64,000 nt of DNA, from positions 89,586 through 153,585 of the IMG/VR virus record IMGVR_UViG_3300034198_009894. One strand, given 5' to 3'. The DNA is from a virus. Below the pieces are notes generated by a model. The model ran no database searches. It was not told where the DNA came from and saw only the letters and a program-made list of their open reading frames with translations. Position 1 is the first letter of the stretch. Each line of letters starts with the position of its first letter. The position numbers were made by a program, and so were the translations under genes. This document shows, one piece after another, positions 27,454 to 36,331 of this stretch.

Positions 27454-30400
27454 TCACAGTATTACTGCTTCTATTTTTTTAACTTCATCCAACTCGCTTG
27501 ACTCAATGGCTATAGCAAAAACATTACTGTAATCAATTACGTCAATGATTTCATTTACAGCATTAATTGAGATAGCGTAGCCATTATTGTGTGCTATCAA
27601 TCTATCTCCTTTATTGACTTTGCCAATTACCTTTACTGGGACTCTACCCTTTAGTGCTACGTATATTCCATTTATTAAAGCAGAATTCATCATATAAGCT
27701 GGATTTTTACTTATTACTCCAATAGCTTTATCTCTAAATGATGAAGCTGTTATTTCTGCTGCTCCGCCAATAGACACTACCGTTCCGTAATCATAGTTTT
27801 CATCGGACAAGTATTTCTCAGCTAAGTCGGCATACTGAGCGCTAGTAGCAACCCCGTTAAATTTTACAGCATTAAGCTCGCCGTTTGAATTTCTACAAGC
27901 AATACTATTTGCTGTTCCCACGCCGGCCGTATCTACTCTAGCTTCTCTCCAAGAATCAGTTGATATATCAACTACTTTAAGTTTTGTGACCGTGACGATT
28001 TGATTTGAATCTATCGTTAATCCATTTCCGATCTTGATTCCACCTAGAACACTATCCGTGGCAACTGGTAATTCATAAACAGATGAAGCAGCAACTGATA
28101 TAACTCCGTTGGCATCTATAGTTACATTGCTTCCCTGCTTGACACCACCAAGTGTAGATGAAGTAGCTATCGGTAATTCATAAACAGATGAAGCAGCAAC
28201 TGATATGACTCCATTGGCATCTATGGTCACATTACTTCCCTGCTTGACACCGCCCAGCACTGAGCTAGTAGCTATCGGTAATGAATAAGGAGCAGCAACT
28301 GATATAACTCCGTTGGCATCTATAGTTACATTGCTTCCTTGCTTGACTCCACCTAATATGGATGAAGTAGCTATCGGTAATTCGTAAACAGATGGAGCAG
28401 CAACTGATATAACTCCGTTGGCATCTATAGTTACATTACTTCCCTGTTTTACACCACCCAGTACTGAGCTAGTAGCTATCGGTAATTCGTAAACAGATGG
28501 AGCAGCAACTGATATAACTCCGTTGGCATCTATAGTTACATTACTTCCCTGAATAACTCCACCCAGTGTAGATGAAGTAGCTATCGGTAATGGGGGTGCT
28601 GACACCGCAGCAGAAACCCATTCTGTTCCATTCCATTTTAAATAATCATTAGTTTGTTTATTTCCGGTAGATACATTTAACAACTCATCTAGTGAATCGC
28701 GTTGACGTATTAAATAATTTGTCTGACTAATTATTGATCTAGCGTCAGTTTCCATCTTTGCTATTAATACTCTAGTAAAAGAACTAGGCAATTCTATATC
28801 GGACTTAAAAACGGTTACAGATGTTGTATCGTCATCATTTTTTAATACATAGATATAATTAATTGAATTAGCAGAAAGACTAATGCTCTGTGTTGGAATA
28901 GTAGTGTAGTACCCACCTATAAATAGTGGGCACGTTGTAACATACGCAATTAATCCAGTAGCACTTTCAGTAGACACATAAATCTGGTTTCTAGGTTTAC
29001 TACCTGTTAGCCACTCTAGTTCTGTTAGTTCTGTTTTAACCCCAGTTACATCTTTGGACGACAGAAATACCATAGAGTCATAATTACCGCTTGAAGCGGC
29101 TCTATAGTATCCTAGAGCAGTACTATATCCAAAGGATCCGCCAGGATAACCATTGGTTGATGTGTATCCTCCTGAGCCAGTAGATGTTTCAGCAAAGCTA
29201 GACACGTGAGAAGTACTAACGATGTCCGAGCTAATTTCTATAGATGCCCAATAAAATGCTCTTCCGCCAACTACATTTATACCAAAATTTACTAATAACT
29301 TCCCGCTATTAGTTAATAACGTCGGGCCACTAAATTCAATTTGATTGATATTGTCACCGCGATTTGTTTTACCGTAATCAATTTCTGTTTGAAAGACGGA
29401 ATTTGTGTTTAGCGTCCAAGTACCATTGGTACACTTGGCCAAATAGCACATGCCGACTGAATCTTTAACTATGGCATAGTATTTGGGAGTGATAGTATTT
29501 GCGTCCCAGCAAATATGAATCACAGTTATTCCAGATTTTCCATTAAGTGTGGTTGGTATTGATGGTACGATAATGTTTGTGTTTGTATAAGTTCTAGTGG
29601 CGCCCGTGCTGTTAATAGTGTAAATTGGTTCATTTCCTACTATCCAACAGTAGCTTGGTGTAGTTCCAACCACCGTAGTTGAGAAATTGGTAATAGACCC
29701 ATTATTTTTTATTACAGCAGGAGCATTAGCTAAAGGATCTAAATTTATATCAGAATTACTTAATATCAACGTATCATTAGTTTGTCCCTGAGCCTTTGAG
29801 GCAAACTCAGTCTTGCTGAATGTAGTTTGTATAATTTTTGTTCCGTAAGTTACTGATCCTGCTGAAAAATACATATTATTGTCTATTACATAGACCGAAT
29901 CGCTGTAAACATACTTGGACCAGGGAGACGCATCAATTATTCTTTCGGTAAAACTGGTATATCTAGCGGAATTGTTTATGCTTAATGTTTTGTAAGTGAA
30001 CCCACTAGTGTGTGGCAAAACATATACATCTCCTATATCAGTTGAAGTCCACGTACTTCTAAATAATTGAAATATTGTTCCGCTATACTCATCTGTTACA
30101 AGAGAAGTGGAGTAGCCGGCGCCACCCAATCCCTGACTCATACCTCCGTTATCCGTATCCCACGTGGAGTCGCTTAACTGATTATATCTAAAAGTTCCAG
30201 ATTTAATTGGAATTAAATTAACAGTAGTTCCGCTACCACTTTCTATCCAGGATTTTGGTATAGACCATGATATGTCAAGTGCTACACCCTGACCAACTGA
30301 TGCTCCTGTGCTAGTGGTATATACATACCAGATATGAAATCTTTGATGAAAAGTTTCCGAAAATGAATTCCAGGTAAACCCATAAGAATTATTGGGCGCA

Positions 30401-31989
30401 TATCCTAGTAAAGGCAAAACGTTTGGAGCAATTCTTCCTTGACCAGTGGTGTCGGAAGTGTTAACCATAGTGACTTTATCATACAACAGTTGAGAGCGTA
30501 GTAAAGAAAGATTAGCATCATACACTTTTAGAGTTACTGTATTAGTATCCGAACTTACGTCCGATACTAATATTCTATCGCCACTAGTAGTTGATACTAA
30601 AGAGAAATTGGTTCTGCTAGATAATGATGTTACGTCATAAGCAAGCGTCCAATCTCTCCACTTAGACGAACCGTATGTCTTTGCTATTACTATTCTAGTA
30701 ATCGTTTCTGGTTTTTGAATTGTGGTTAGTTTTAAAACTATAAAATTAGTACCTAGATTTAAAACATCCTGAACCTTCTCATTAACATTTAAAAACGTGG
30801 CGCTTATGAGTTCATTATCAAAAATTAAACTATCAGTACTTTTTATTCTATAAGCTTTAGCTACATTTCGTGATCCTACTGGAGTTGACGTAGAAAAGTA
30901 AAATACTTGATTTCCAGTTTTATCAACAAACATAAAATTGGTGGCGTTAAATGAGCCCTGAGAAAAATTAAAACTTCCATATACCGGGATATAATTCTCT
31001 TTTAGATACCCAGCAAACGGAGAAAAATTCAAAAAGTCCTTTATATCAGCGCTAGATACGGAAATGGTTCCGGTCGTTTCGTCAGTTGTAATTCTTTCTC
31101 CAATTCTTACTCCGCCCAATGTAGAACTAGTAGCTTTCGGTAATTCGTAAACTGGCGGAGCAGCAACTGATATAACTCCGTTGGCATCTATAGTTACATT
31201 ACTGCCCTGTTTTACACCACCCAGTACTGAGCTAGTAGCTATAGGTAATGAATAAGGAGCAGCAACTGATATAACTCCGTTGGCATCTATAGTTACATTA
31301 CTGCCCTGTTTTACACCACCCAGTGTAGATGAAGTAGCTATAGGTAATGAATATGAATAGCTAGGAATGTTTAAAATATTTCCAGTAAGAGTGGATACTC
31401 CGCTACTTCCATTTGTAGTTAGAATAATTGGGCCTTGATAATCAGTACCCTCAACAGCAAAATCTATACTAGTTCCGTTACCTTTTAATAATCCGTTTAC
31501 AGTGGTTGATATAGTTATTTCAGCAGTAGTTGAATTTTTACTCACAGTGCCAAAAAAACCGTTTTCATTTTTTATAGCTACAGTGTTAATATACCCAGCT
31601 GGATTAGATACAGAATAGCCGCCCAAGTTTGATAGTGCCGTTGATGGCGAAGTTGCTCCGGTGCCGCCGTTTTCTACAGATATAGGATAATCAACTGGTG
31701 AGGTGACAGATAATAATCCAAAGTCATCTACCGTTAATCCTTCACCAACTTTTATTGCCCCTAATGTGGTGGGACTCGCTATGCCAACAACACCGGTAGC
31801 ACCACTGTGCTCAGTCAAAATTTCAGTAACATTAGGCCCATCTGAGGTTTCAGAATGAAGCGCGGGGTCATTTCCTATGTACAATCTTCTGGCATCGGTA
31901 GCATATCCAATCTCACCAACGTCCAGTTGAGGCAAATTTTCATTTGCGCCTGTTCTTAATAAAATTTTGCTTATCTGTTTTATAGGCAT
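27454..31989 (-). CDS. Giant tail-fibre protein with tandem repeats (1511 aa)
   Basis: The longest gene in the window. The N-terminal fibre domain (LDVGEIGYATDARRLYIGND) is followed by two complete 33-35-residue repeats of LPIATSSVLGGVKQGSNVTI-DANGVISVAAPSVYE and one degenerate copy. A ~750-residue beta-rich central part then resembles propeller-like or receptor-binding repeats, with many GGYTSTNGYP-type aromatic turns. Five more complete repeats and one degenerate copy follow. The C-terminal ~130 residues (ATSAQYADLAEKYLSDENYD; GVISKNPAYMMNS) resemble the YADLAE intramolecular-chaperone/G2-type end of phage fibres, which can self-cleave. It is probably a long tail fibre; the receptor is unknown. 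The late promoter is at 32011-32018. Confidence 0.82.
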   Translation of the reverse strand: MPIKQISKILLRTGANENLPQLDVGEIGYATDARRLYIGNDPALHSETSDGPNVTEILTEHSGATGVVGIASPTTLGAIKVGEGLTVDDFGLLSVTSPVDYPISVENGGTGATSPSTALSNLGGYSVSNPAGYINTVAIKNENGFFGTVSKNSTTAEITISTTVNGLLKGNGTSIDFAVEGTDYQGPIILTTNGSSGVSTLTGNILNIPSYSYSLPIATSSTLGGVKQGSNVTIDANGVISVAAPYSLPIATSSVLGGVKQGSNVTIDANGVISVAAPPVYELPKATSSTLGGVRIGERITTDETTGTISVSSADIKDFLNFSPFAGYLKENYIPVYGSFNFSQGSFNATNFMFVDKTGNQVFYFSTSTPVGSRNVAKAYRIKSTDSLIFDNELISATFLNVNEKVQDVLNLGTNFIVLKLTTIQKPETITRIVIAKTYGSSKWRDWTLAYDVTSLSSRTNFSLVSTTSGDRILVSDVSSDTNTVTLKVYDANLSLLRSQLLYDKVTMVNTSDTTGQGRIAPNVLPLLGYAPNNSYGFTWNSFSETFHQRFHIWYVYTTSTGASVGQGVALDISWSIPKSWIESGSGTTVNLIPIKSGTFRYNQLSDSTWDTDNGGMSQGLGGAGYSTSLVTDEYSGTIFQLFRSTWTSTDIGDVYVLPHTSGFTYKTLSINNSARYTSFTERIIDASPWSKYVYSDSVYVIDNNMYFSAGSVTYGTKIIQTTFSKTEFASKAQGQTNDTLILSNSDINLDPLANAPAVIKNNGSITNFSTTVVGTTPSYCWIVGNEPIYTINSTGATRTYTNTNIIVPSIPTTLNGKSGITVIHICWDANTITPKYYAIVKDSVGMCYLAKCTNGTWTLNTNSVFQTEIDYGKTNRGDNINQIEFSGPTLLTNSGKLLVNFGINVVGGRAFYWASIEISSDIVSTSHVSSFAETSTGSGGYTSTNGYPGGSFGYSTALGYYRAASSGNYDSMVFLSSKDVTGVKTELTELEWLTGSKPRNQIYVSTESATGLIAYVTTCPLFIGGYYTTIPTQSISLSANSINYIYVLKNDDDTTSVTVFKSDIELPSSFTRVLIAKMETDARSIISQTNYLIRQRDSLDELLNVSTGNKQTNDYLKWNGTEWVSAAVSAPPLPIATSSTLGGVIQGSNVTIDANGVISVAAPSVYELPIATSSVLGGVKQGSNVTIDANGVISVAAPSVYELPIATSSILGGVKQGSNVTIDANGVISVAAPYSLPIATSSVLGGVKQGSNVTIDANGVISVAASSVYELPIATSSTLGGVKQGSNVTIDANGVISVAASSVYELPVATDSVLGGIKIGNGLTIDSNQIVTVTKLKVVDISTDSWREARVDTAGVGTANSIACRNSNGELNAVKFNGVATSAQYADLAEKYLSDENYDYGTVVSIGGAAEITASSFRDKAIGVISKNPAYMMNSALINGIYVALKGRVPVKVIGKVNKGDRLIAHNNGYAISINAVNEIIDVIDYSNVFAIAIESSELDEVKKIEAVIL
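28064..28599 (-). repeat. In-frame tandem repeats, cluster A (about 105 bp units)
   Basis: Six consecutive in-frame units of 99-105 bp, the outermost (nearest 28064) degenerate. Each contains the near-identical core ACTGATATAACTCCGTTGGC. Units differ at only a few bases, which implies recent duplication or gene conversion. They encode LPIATSS-LGGV-QGSNVTID repeats in the giant fibre. Confidence 0.85.
31128..31349 (-). repeat. In-frame tandem repeats, cluster B
   Basis: Two near-identical units of the same repeat, next to a diverged copy, lie about 2.5 kb from cluster A at the 5' end of the same gene. Their cores match cluster A almost base for base. Confidence 0.8.
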
Positions 31990-32010
31990 AGTATACTCAT
32001 TGAATATACT

Positions 32011-32018
32011 TATTTATC
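32011..32018 (-). promoter_or_regulatory. Late promoter (GATAAATA) of the giant fibre gene
   Basis: GATAAATA on the minus strand, 21 nt before the ATG at 31989. The predicted leader is about 15 nt, without a strong Shine-Dalgarno. Confidence 0.6.
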
Positions 32019-32019
32019 A

Positions 32020-32733
32020 CTACGTTAATGTGTAATACTGCTCTACTCTTTTCCACCATAATGAACGATATTTTTCAAATTCATCGCCCTCAAGTATAAA
32101 TTCCTGATACACGGGTTCAGTTAATAGCTTTTGTTGTTGATCAACTTCGGGCTTAACACACATTAAAACAACGCCGCGTTTTATATTTGTTCCGTGTATT
32201 TCATTATGAGCCTCGGAATAAGCCGCTAGTTGTAGAAAGTAATCGTCAATCCACTCACGCTTTTTTGGCTTGTTTGTTTGTTTAAAATCCAATATCGATT
32301 CTTTATTTTCGTGTATACCAACACAATCGGTAGTACCAGCATATACTTCAGGAAAAAATAACGGAACCTCAATACCCCAATATTCAGTTACATTTAAAAG
32401 TCCCTGATTTATAACTACATTTGCCATAGCGTGACTAGCCCAAGAAAAGGGATTCTGGTCTCGCTCTTTTATTTCTCCAGTTTTAACATAGTGCTCTAGA
32501 TAGGCATGCATGCGAGTGCCGCGACTAGCAGCCTCGGTAGTAATTTGCTGAGCACGATCATTACCAACACGATTGCGCCACTGTTGTAGTATTTTCTTTT
32601 TTTCCTCTGGCTTAGTTGCTTCTAAAATAGTAGTAACGCTTGCTAACTTGTTTCCGTCAGGAGTGGAATAACGTCTTTGCCCATTAATGGTCTGACGATC
32701 TAATGGTTGATAATTAAATTTTGGATTGTACAT
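32020..32733 (-). CDS. PD-(D/E)XK exonuclease (RecB/Cas4-like fold)
   Basis: A nuclease of the PD-(D/E)XK superfamily. A helix with SRGTRMHAYLEHYV provides the conserved His (~76), the IEVPL Glu (~122) precedes AGTTDCVGI with Asp ~136, then ILDFKQ (Asp149, Lys151) and the QLAAY Gln (~168). Together they form the complete H-E-D-(D)xK-QxxxY set. Such exonucleases in T4-like phages are thought to act in DNA recombination or host DNA breakdown. The start is taken at ATG 32733 (MYNPKFNYQP), 8 nt after a TATGCT -10 element. The upstream ATG at 32751 lies inside the promoter. Confidence 0.82.
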   Translation of the reverse strand: MYNPKFNYQPLDRQTINGQRRYSTPDGNKLASVTTILEATKPEEKKKILQQWRNRVGNDRAQQITTEAASRGTRMHAYLEHYVKTGEIKERDQNPFSWASHAMANVVINQGLLNVTEYWGIEVPLFFPEVYAGTTDCVGIHENKESILDFKQTNKPKKREWIDDYFLQLAAYSEAHNEIHGTNIKRGVVLMCVKPEVDQQQKLLTEPVYQEFILEGDEFEKYRSLWWKRVEQYYTLT

Positions 32734-32741
32734 AGTAAAAC

Positions 32742-32771
32742 AGCATAACATTTCTGCTATGCTGTTGTCAA
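32742..32771 (-). promoter_or_regulatory. Sigma70-type promoter with inverted repeat, leaderless start
   Basis: TTGACA (32766-32771), 18 nt, TATGCT (32742-32747), then 8 nt to ATG 32733. A perfect 7-bp inverted repeat CAGCATA / TATGCTG (32741-32747 and 32758-32764) spans the -10 and the spacer and could be an operator. Confidence 0.5.
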
Positions 32772-32781
32772 GTAATTAATT

Positions 32782-33138
32782 TTATATTTCTCGCTTTTTG
32801 GTAGCCCGTTTGGCCATTTTTTCCAGAGTATCGGCTTGTTTTTCTTCCTCGTCTTGTTCCGAAGAAATATCGGTTGCTTGTTTTCCGTCCATGCCTTTGA
32901 AAACAATATCCCCGTCTTGTACACTATCAATAATATTGGACAATGGGGGTTTTTCAATCATCTTGACAAACATTTCTTCGTCAATGTCCAAGCCACGATC
33001 CTGTAATTGACCCAATACAGTTTGTAGACTGTATGTGTTTTTATACCCGGTATCCTTAATACGATTTAACACCAGTCCGACAACGCCAGACAGTATAGTT
33101 TCGTCGCTGGTACCAAAGTCAAACTCATACAGTTTCAT
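32782..33138 (-). CDS. Hypothetical protein (118 aa)
   Basis: An alpha-helical small protein with an ordered first ~80 residues (MKLYEFDFGTSDETILSGVV; DRGLDIDEEMFVKMI), then a charged Glu/Lys/Gln-rich tail. It follows the 234-residue gene by 1 nt, so the two share an operon and may share a function. No family is recognised. Confidence 0.65.
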   Translation of the reverse strand: MKLYEFDFGTSDETILSGVVGLVLNRIKDTGYKNTYSLQTVLGQLQDRGLDIDEEMFVKMIEKPPLSNIIDSVQDGDIVFKGMDGKQATDISSEQDEEEKQADTLEKMAKRATKKREI

Positions 33139-33139
33139 A

Positions 33140-33844
33140 TTATCTGCGCTCGCGACCTAAACTAGTTGGTCTTTCTGGCTCTTCTTCTGGTTCTTCGGGC
33201 AGTTCAGGTAGTTCAGGTAGTTCTTCACCCATATCTGGTTCTTCTCCTGGCATTCCTGGCATTTCGGGAGATTCTTCTCCTGGAGCAGCTGGCATCGCAC
33301 CACCATCTCCGGTCAGACCGCCTAATGCTCCACTTACGGCTTCCTTCGCTGTCTTTACGGCTTCCTGTAAAGTAGTTAGAGCTTGACCAACGGCCGTATT
33401 GAACTGATCGGCGTCACTTGATTGAAAGTCTGGAGAGTTTTTTATGCCCTCTACTACAGCATTCAATTCTTCAACATTCATCTTACTAACTTGTTCCATC
33501 ATTTTTTGAATGTCGTCAATCATACTTTGAGCCGCAAGCAATACTTGAGATTTTTGAATCTCTTCATTTTCTATTACTATGCGAGTTTGTGATCTCAAGT
33601 CGCGCAAGTGACCACTTAGCGCTTGTTCCATCATTAATAGTTTTAAATAAGCAGGATCGCGATGACTAGAATGTATTCTTGAACTTGCTTTAGACTCATT
33701 TATAAGAGAACGTACTTTAGTAAGCATTGAATGAGTTTTTCTAATATCAAGCTGTTCTAAGTTCATATCGTATTTGAAATTTTCACGCAGCACTTTAGTT
33801 GCTAATTTGCTCTTTTTGTTTTCGCGCAGGTCGGTTAAGTTCAT
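33140..33844 (-). CDS. Helical protein with acidic Pro-rich tail, scaffold-like (234 aa)
   Basis: Residues 1-170 are nearly all helical (basic N-terminus with repeated KSKLATKVLRE; EQVSKMNVEELNAVVEGIKN), with a Gly/Ala segment (AVSGALGGLTGDGG). The C-terminal ~60 residues are a Pro/Glu-rich tail (PELPELPEEPEEEPE). This composition resembles T4-type prohead scaffold or core proteins, but no signature proves it. The ATG has AGGA 7 nt upstream, inside the previous gene, so the 50-nt overlap with the 162-residue gene appears real. Confidence 0.6.
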   Translation of the reverse strand: MNLTDLRENKKSKLATKVLRENFKYDMNLEQLDIRKTHSMLTKVRSLINESKASSRIHSSHRDPAYLKLLMMEQALSGHLRDLRSQTRIVIENEEIQKSQVLLAAQSMIDDIQKMMEQVSKMNVEELNAVVEGIKNSPDFQSSDADQFNTAVGQALTTLQEAVKTAKEAVSGALGGLTGDGGAMPAAPGEESPEMPGMPGEEPDMGEELPELPELPEEPEEEPERPTSLGRERR

Positions 33845-34283
33845 TTTGAAATCCTCGTTCTTGGCACATTTTTGCCATTATTATGTATTTATCTATTTCT
33901 CTTTGAAATTTGTTTTGTCTTTCAATGTCCTGTTCGTACTTTACACTATAAAGTAAAAAGTCAAAATTCTTATTTTTTTTGAGCTTTGAATGTATCAACT
34001 TATCTACCGCAACGCTCTCTAGCTTTAGATCCAGTTCTAATATTCTAGCAGTCTCATAAAACTTATTGCTTCTGTCTAAAATTGTCCAAGCAATCGCGTG
34101 CTTCATTTTATGAAACACAAATGTTTTTTCATCGCGATATCTATAAACAGTAATCTTGTGTTTGTCTTGACGAATTTCATACTGCTCAAAAATTGTATGG
34201 GTCCCGTCGTCGTTTTTAAAGAACATACAGTTTAGTAACGACGGGCTGATTAAATTTTGTATATGATGTAAAGTATTATTCAT
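33795..34283 (-). CDS. Hypothetical protein (162 aa)
   Basis: The N-terminal half is alpha/beta (HTIFEQYEIRQDKHKITVYR). The C-terminal half is a basic helix (QDIERQNKFQREIDKYIIMA) resembling the C-terminal ends of conserved proteins in other aquatic T4-like phages. It overlaps the next gene by 50 nt and the previous gene by 8 nt. No domain is recognised. Confidence 0.65.
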   Translation of the reverse strand: MNNTLHHIQNLISPSLLNCMFFKNDDGTHTIFEQYEIRQDKHKITVYRYRDEKTFVFHKMKHAIAWTILDRSNKFYETARILELDLKLESVAVDKLIHSKLKKNKNFDFLLYSVKYEQDIERQNKFQREIDKYIIMAKMCQERGFQNELNRPARKQKEQISN

Positions 34284-34722
34284 CTTCTACTATCTCAAAC
34301 TCAACATTTTTTAAATTTGATGAAGTATTTAGCTGACTTACGTTTGTTACTGACTCGTCCAAATTTAAAAGCATAGGAACTCCATCGCAATCGGTTAGAA
34401 GTTTTCCTAAATTAGAGTTTTCATCAGCAAATACTCCACTGTGACTAATAGTAAAAGAAAATGACCACATTATTACATCGTCTGTCTTAAACTGTATTTT
34501 GTCTCCCCATCGCAAATCTTTCTTAGAAACACTGAGTTGTTTTGGGGTAGTTATATTTTCTGGTTGACTACGCATACTTATTACTTGTAGCATAGTTTCA
34601 AAATTGGCTTGTTGATTTCTTTGCTTTACGTATTCAGCTTGATTCGTAACAACAGAATGATTTTGTCGGTGACTGATATTAGTATTGGTAATATCAAATA
34701 GAGTGTAGCATCTAATCTTCAT
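34276..34722 (-). CDS. Hypothetical protein (148 aa)
   Basis: A mixed protein with a beta-rich C-terminal half (VIMWSFSFTISHSGVFADEN) and an acidic end. A late-promoter variant GGTAAATA lies 8 nt before the ATG with no ribosome binding site, so this gene is a candidate for a leaderless transcript. It begins the unit that runs through the 162-, 234- and 118-residue genes. Function is unknown. Confidence 0.65.
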   Translation of the reverse strand: MKIRCYTLFDITNTNISHRQNHSVVTNQAEYVKQRNQQANFETMLQVISMRSQPENITTPKQLSVSKKDLRWGDKIQFKTDDVIMWSFSFTISHSGVFADENSNLGKLLTDCDGVPMLLNLDESVTNVSQLNTSSNLKNVEFEIVEDE

Positions 34723-34730
34723 AGTATTAG

Positions 34731-34738
34731 TATTTACC
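34731..34738 (-). promoter_or_regulatory. Late promoter variant (GGTAAATA)
   Basis: GGTAAATACTAATACT immediately before the ATG at 34722. It keeps the TAAATA core of the other late promoters but has GG at the first positions. Confidence 0.35.
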
Positions 34739-34745
34739 GACCAAT

Positions 34746-34775
34746 AAAAAACCCAGGAATATTCCTGGGTTTTTT
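34746..34775. terminator. Intrinsic terminator after the 129-aa gene
   Basis: Perfect 15-bp palindromic arms (ACCCAGGAAT / ATTCCTGGGT) flanked by A- and T-runs, with T6 after the stem on the minus strand. It lies 17 nt past the stop at 34793. Confidence 0.9.
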
Positions 34776-34792
34776 GAGTGCTTACTGTACTA

Positions 34793-35182
34793 TTAAGCTA
34801 GTCCGCCAGCAGTAACTACTGCGCCAGCCAAGTTATAGCCATTTACTGTTCCTAGTGCTTGTATCGCAGACTGTAGAGAGGCAGCAGCGTCTCCGCCTGT
34901 TGGGTACATAGCAACGCGGAATACTCCATTATTGTTGAATTGATACATGTGAATGGTACTCATTTGAGCCATTACACGTAGAACTGCTTCAACGGCGCCG
35001 CCTGTGCCAAACTGTCCGCTAACACCATCAGCGCCCAAGTCGCCGGTGTAAAAGTCTAGCTTTGGACCCTGAGGTTGAATTGGGATGCCAGCAGAACCAC
35101 TTGTGGCCCCGTTTACATAAGTACCTACGTCATATACGGCTACGCCACTTGCGTCACCATTTGTTCTTGTAAAACTTGCCAT
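34793..35182 (-). CDS. Gly/Ala-rich protein, probably a virion component (129 aa)
   Basis: Compact Gly/Ala/Val-rich protein (SGVAVYDVGTYVNGATSGSA; GGAVEAVLRVMAQMSTIHMY). It has its own complete unit: a late promoter GATAAATA 44 nt upstream, a leader with AAGGAG well placed before the ATG, and a strong terminator after the stop. That arrangement fits a highly expressed structural protein such as a decoration or tail protein. Its exact identity is not known. No catalytic motif is seen. Confidence 0.7.
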   Translation of the reverse strand: MASFTRTNGDASGVAVYDVGTYVNGATSGSAGIPIQPQGPKLDFYTGDLGADGVSGQFGTGGAVEAVLRVMAQMSTIHMYQFNNNGVFRVAMYPTGGDAAASLQSAIQALGTVNGYNLAGAVVTAGGLA

Positions 35183-35225
35183 TTTTAAATCTCCTTGTTG
35201 TTATGAGGTTAAAATCCTCTATACT

Positions 35226-35233
35226 TATTTATC
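35226..35233 (-). promoter_or_regulatory. Late promoter (GATAAATA) of the 129-aa gene
   Basis: GATAAATAAGTATAG on the minus strand. The leader after it carries CAAGGAG for ribosome binding, unlike the leaderless genes nearby. Confidence 0.65.
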
Positions 35234-35252
35234 ATTTTGATAAAAAAAATAG

Positions 35253-36059
35253 TCATAGACGATAATAAGCGTGAAACAGCTTATTTAGCTTGTCTATCGT
35301 TGCGGTCGTAGTAACTTTCATATCACCAACAACTGGAGTCAGTGAGCGACCGGTGACATCTATCCAAACGCTGTTTACGAAATCGTATCTAAAATCTCTG
35401 TTCTCAGTAATAACTCGTGGCTCTGGAGTTATGTCGCTACCAGGAGGATTAAAAGAGTCAAATTTAGATTTAGACATAGGATTACTAACTGGTAATTTTC
35501 CACCCGCTCCTATTCTGTTGTAGAAAATTGTCCATACCGTTTTATCAGGAGGTTGATCATTTCCTAGCGGTGTTGCTCCTGCGGGCGCAGATTGTTCCTG
35601 TGATGAATATACTATATTCCACACGGCATTAGATAAAATCTCTGCTATTTTAGGGTTTAGTCTGCTTCCGGCAGCGGTGTAAGCAGTAACAAATTCATTA
35701 ATAGCATTATCTATAGACGTCAATTGTTGCTGAGTTGGACGCAATTTATTATTAACAGTGATCTCGTACATTAAAAACTCTTTAACTACCTGATCAACAG
35801 ATCCAACGGCTTCATTGGCAATAATAGACTCAACCAAATGATTAAAAGACGAGTATGACTGATTCTGTCTAGTTTCGGCCAACCCGTTAGATTTAAATTT
35901 CTGTTGAAGTCTACTGTAGAAACCGGTAAACCACTTTTTATTGGCAATTTCCATATCTCTTTTATCGTAGGCTACCGCTTGTCTTGTTTGACCTAACCAG
36001 CCGCGCCTTGCCGCCCAGTCCGTTACGGCATTCTCATCAACAAATTCACTACTTTTCAT
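35253..36059 (-). CDS. Hypothetical protein with capsid-targeting-like N-terminus (268 aa)
   Basis: It starts MKSSEFVDE, close to the T4 capsid targeting sequence MKTYQEFIAE (established for T4 internal proteins), with a VDE site at residues 7-9 resembling the (L/I)xE cleavage site of the T4 prohead protease. The body is helical (residues 60-165) with an Asn/Pro/Gly-rich linker and a C-terminal YDFVNSVWIDVTGRSLTP segment. No enzyme is recognised. If the N-terminus works as in T4, this would be a head-internal protein; that is inference. The ATG overlaps the stop of the 84-residue gene. Confidence 0.65.
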   Translation of the reverse strand: MKSSEFVDENAVTDWAARRGWLGQTRQAVAYDKRDMEIANKKWFTGFYSRLQQKFKSNGLAETRQNQSYSSFNHLVESIIANEAVGSVDQVVKEFLMYEITVNNKLRPTQQQLTSIDNAINEFVTAYTAAGSRLNPKIAEILSNAVWNIVYSSQEQSAPAGATPLGNDQPPDKTVWTIFYNRIGAGGKLPVSNPMSKSKFDSFNPPGSDITPEPRVITENRDFRYDFVNSVWIDVTGRSLTPVVGDMKVTTTATIDKLNKLFHAYYRL

Positions 36060-36303
36060 TTGAATCCTCTGATCGCTTTAAGCTACGAACAAACTTTCCT
36101 TGATCGCGATTTTTGATAGCAATCAATAATTTTTTTTCTAAAACGGCAGCTTGCTCAGCAGTATAGTTACGCTGTATTACTTCAAGTAAATGTATAGCAC
36201 TGGAAATAACATTCACCGCACGATTTTCAATTATGTGCTTAGTGTCATGGCTTCTGCTGATGCTTTCAAGCTCTTCTAACAATGTTTTAGTTTGTCGTTT
36301 CAT
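36049..36303 (-). CDS. Small helical protein (84 aa)
   Basis: A charged helical protein (RQTKTLLEELESISRSHDTK; AAVLEKKLLIAIKNRDQGKF). The late promoter GATAAATA leaves only 6 nt before the ATG, with no Shine-Dalgarno, so it is a leaderless candidate. It overlaps the 268-residue gene by 11 nt. Function is unknown. Confidence 0.65.
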   Translation of the reverse strand: MKRQTKTLLEELESISRSHDTKHIIENRAVNVISSAIHLLEVIQRNYTAEQAAVLEKKLLIAIKNRDQGKFVRSLKRSEDSNEK

Positions 36304-36309
36304 ATTAAA

Positions 36310-36317
36310 TATTTATC
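36310..36317 (-). promoter_or_regulatory. Late promoter, leaderless start
   Basis: GATAAATA on the minus strand, 6 nt before the ATG at 36303. T4 late transcripts start about 6 nt past the octamer, so the mRNA would begin at or next to the ATG. Confidence 0.6.
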
Positions 36318-36331
36318 TTGTATTACGATAA

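Noticed and set aside
28064-31349. CRISPR-like regular repeats
   Set aside because: Units are in-frame coding repeats of a fibre protein, contiguous, with no unique spacers and no cas genes.
32757-32957. Minus-strand frame of 66 codons
   Set aside because: Out-of-frame shadow of the 118-residue gene, with no start signals.
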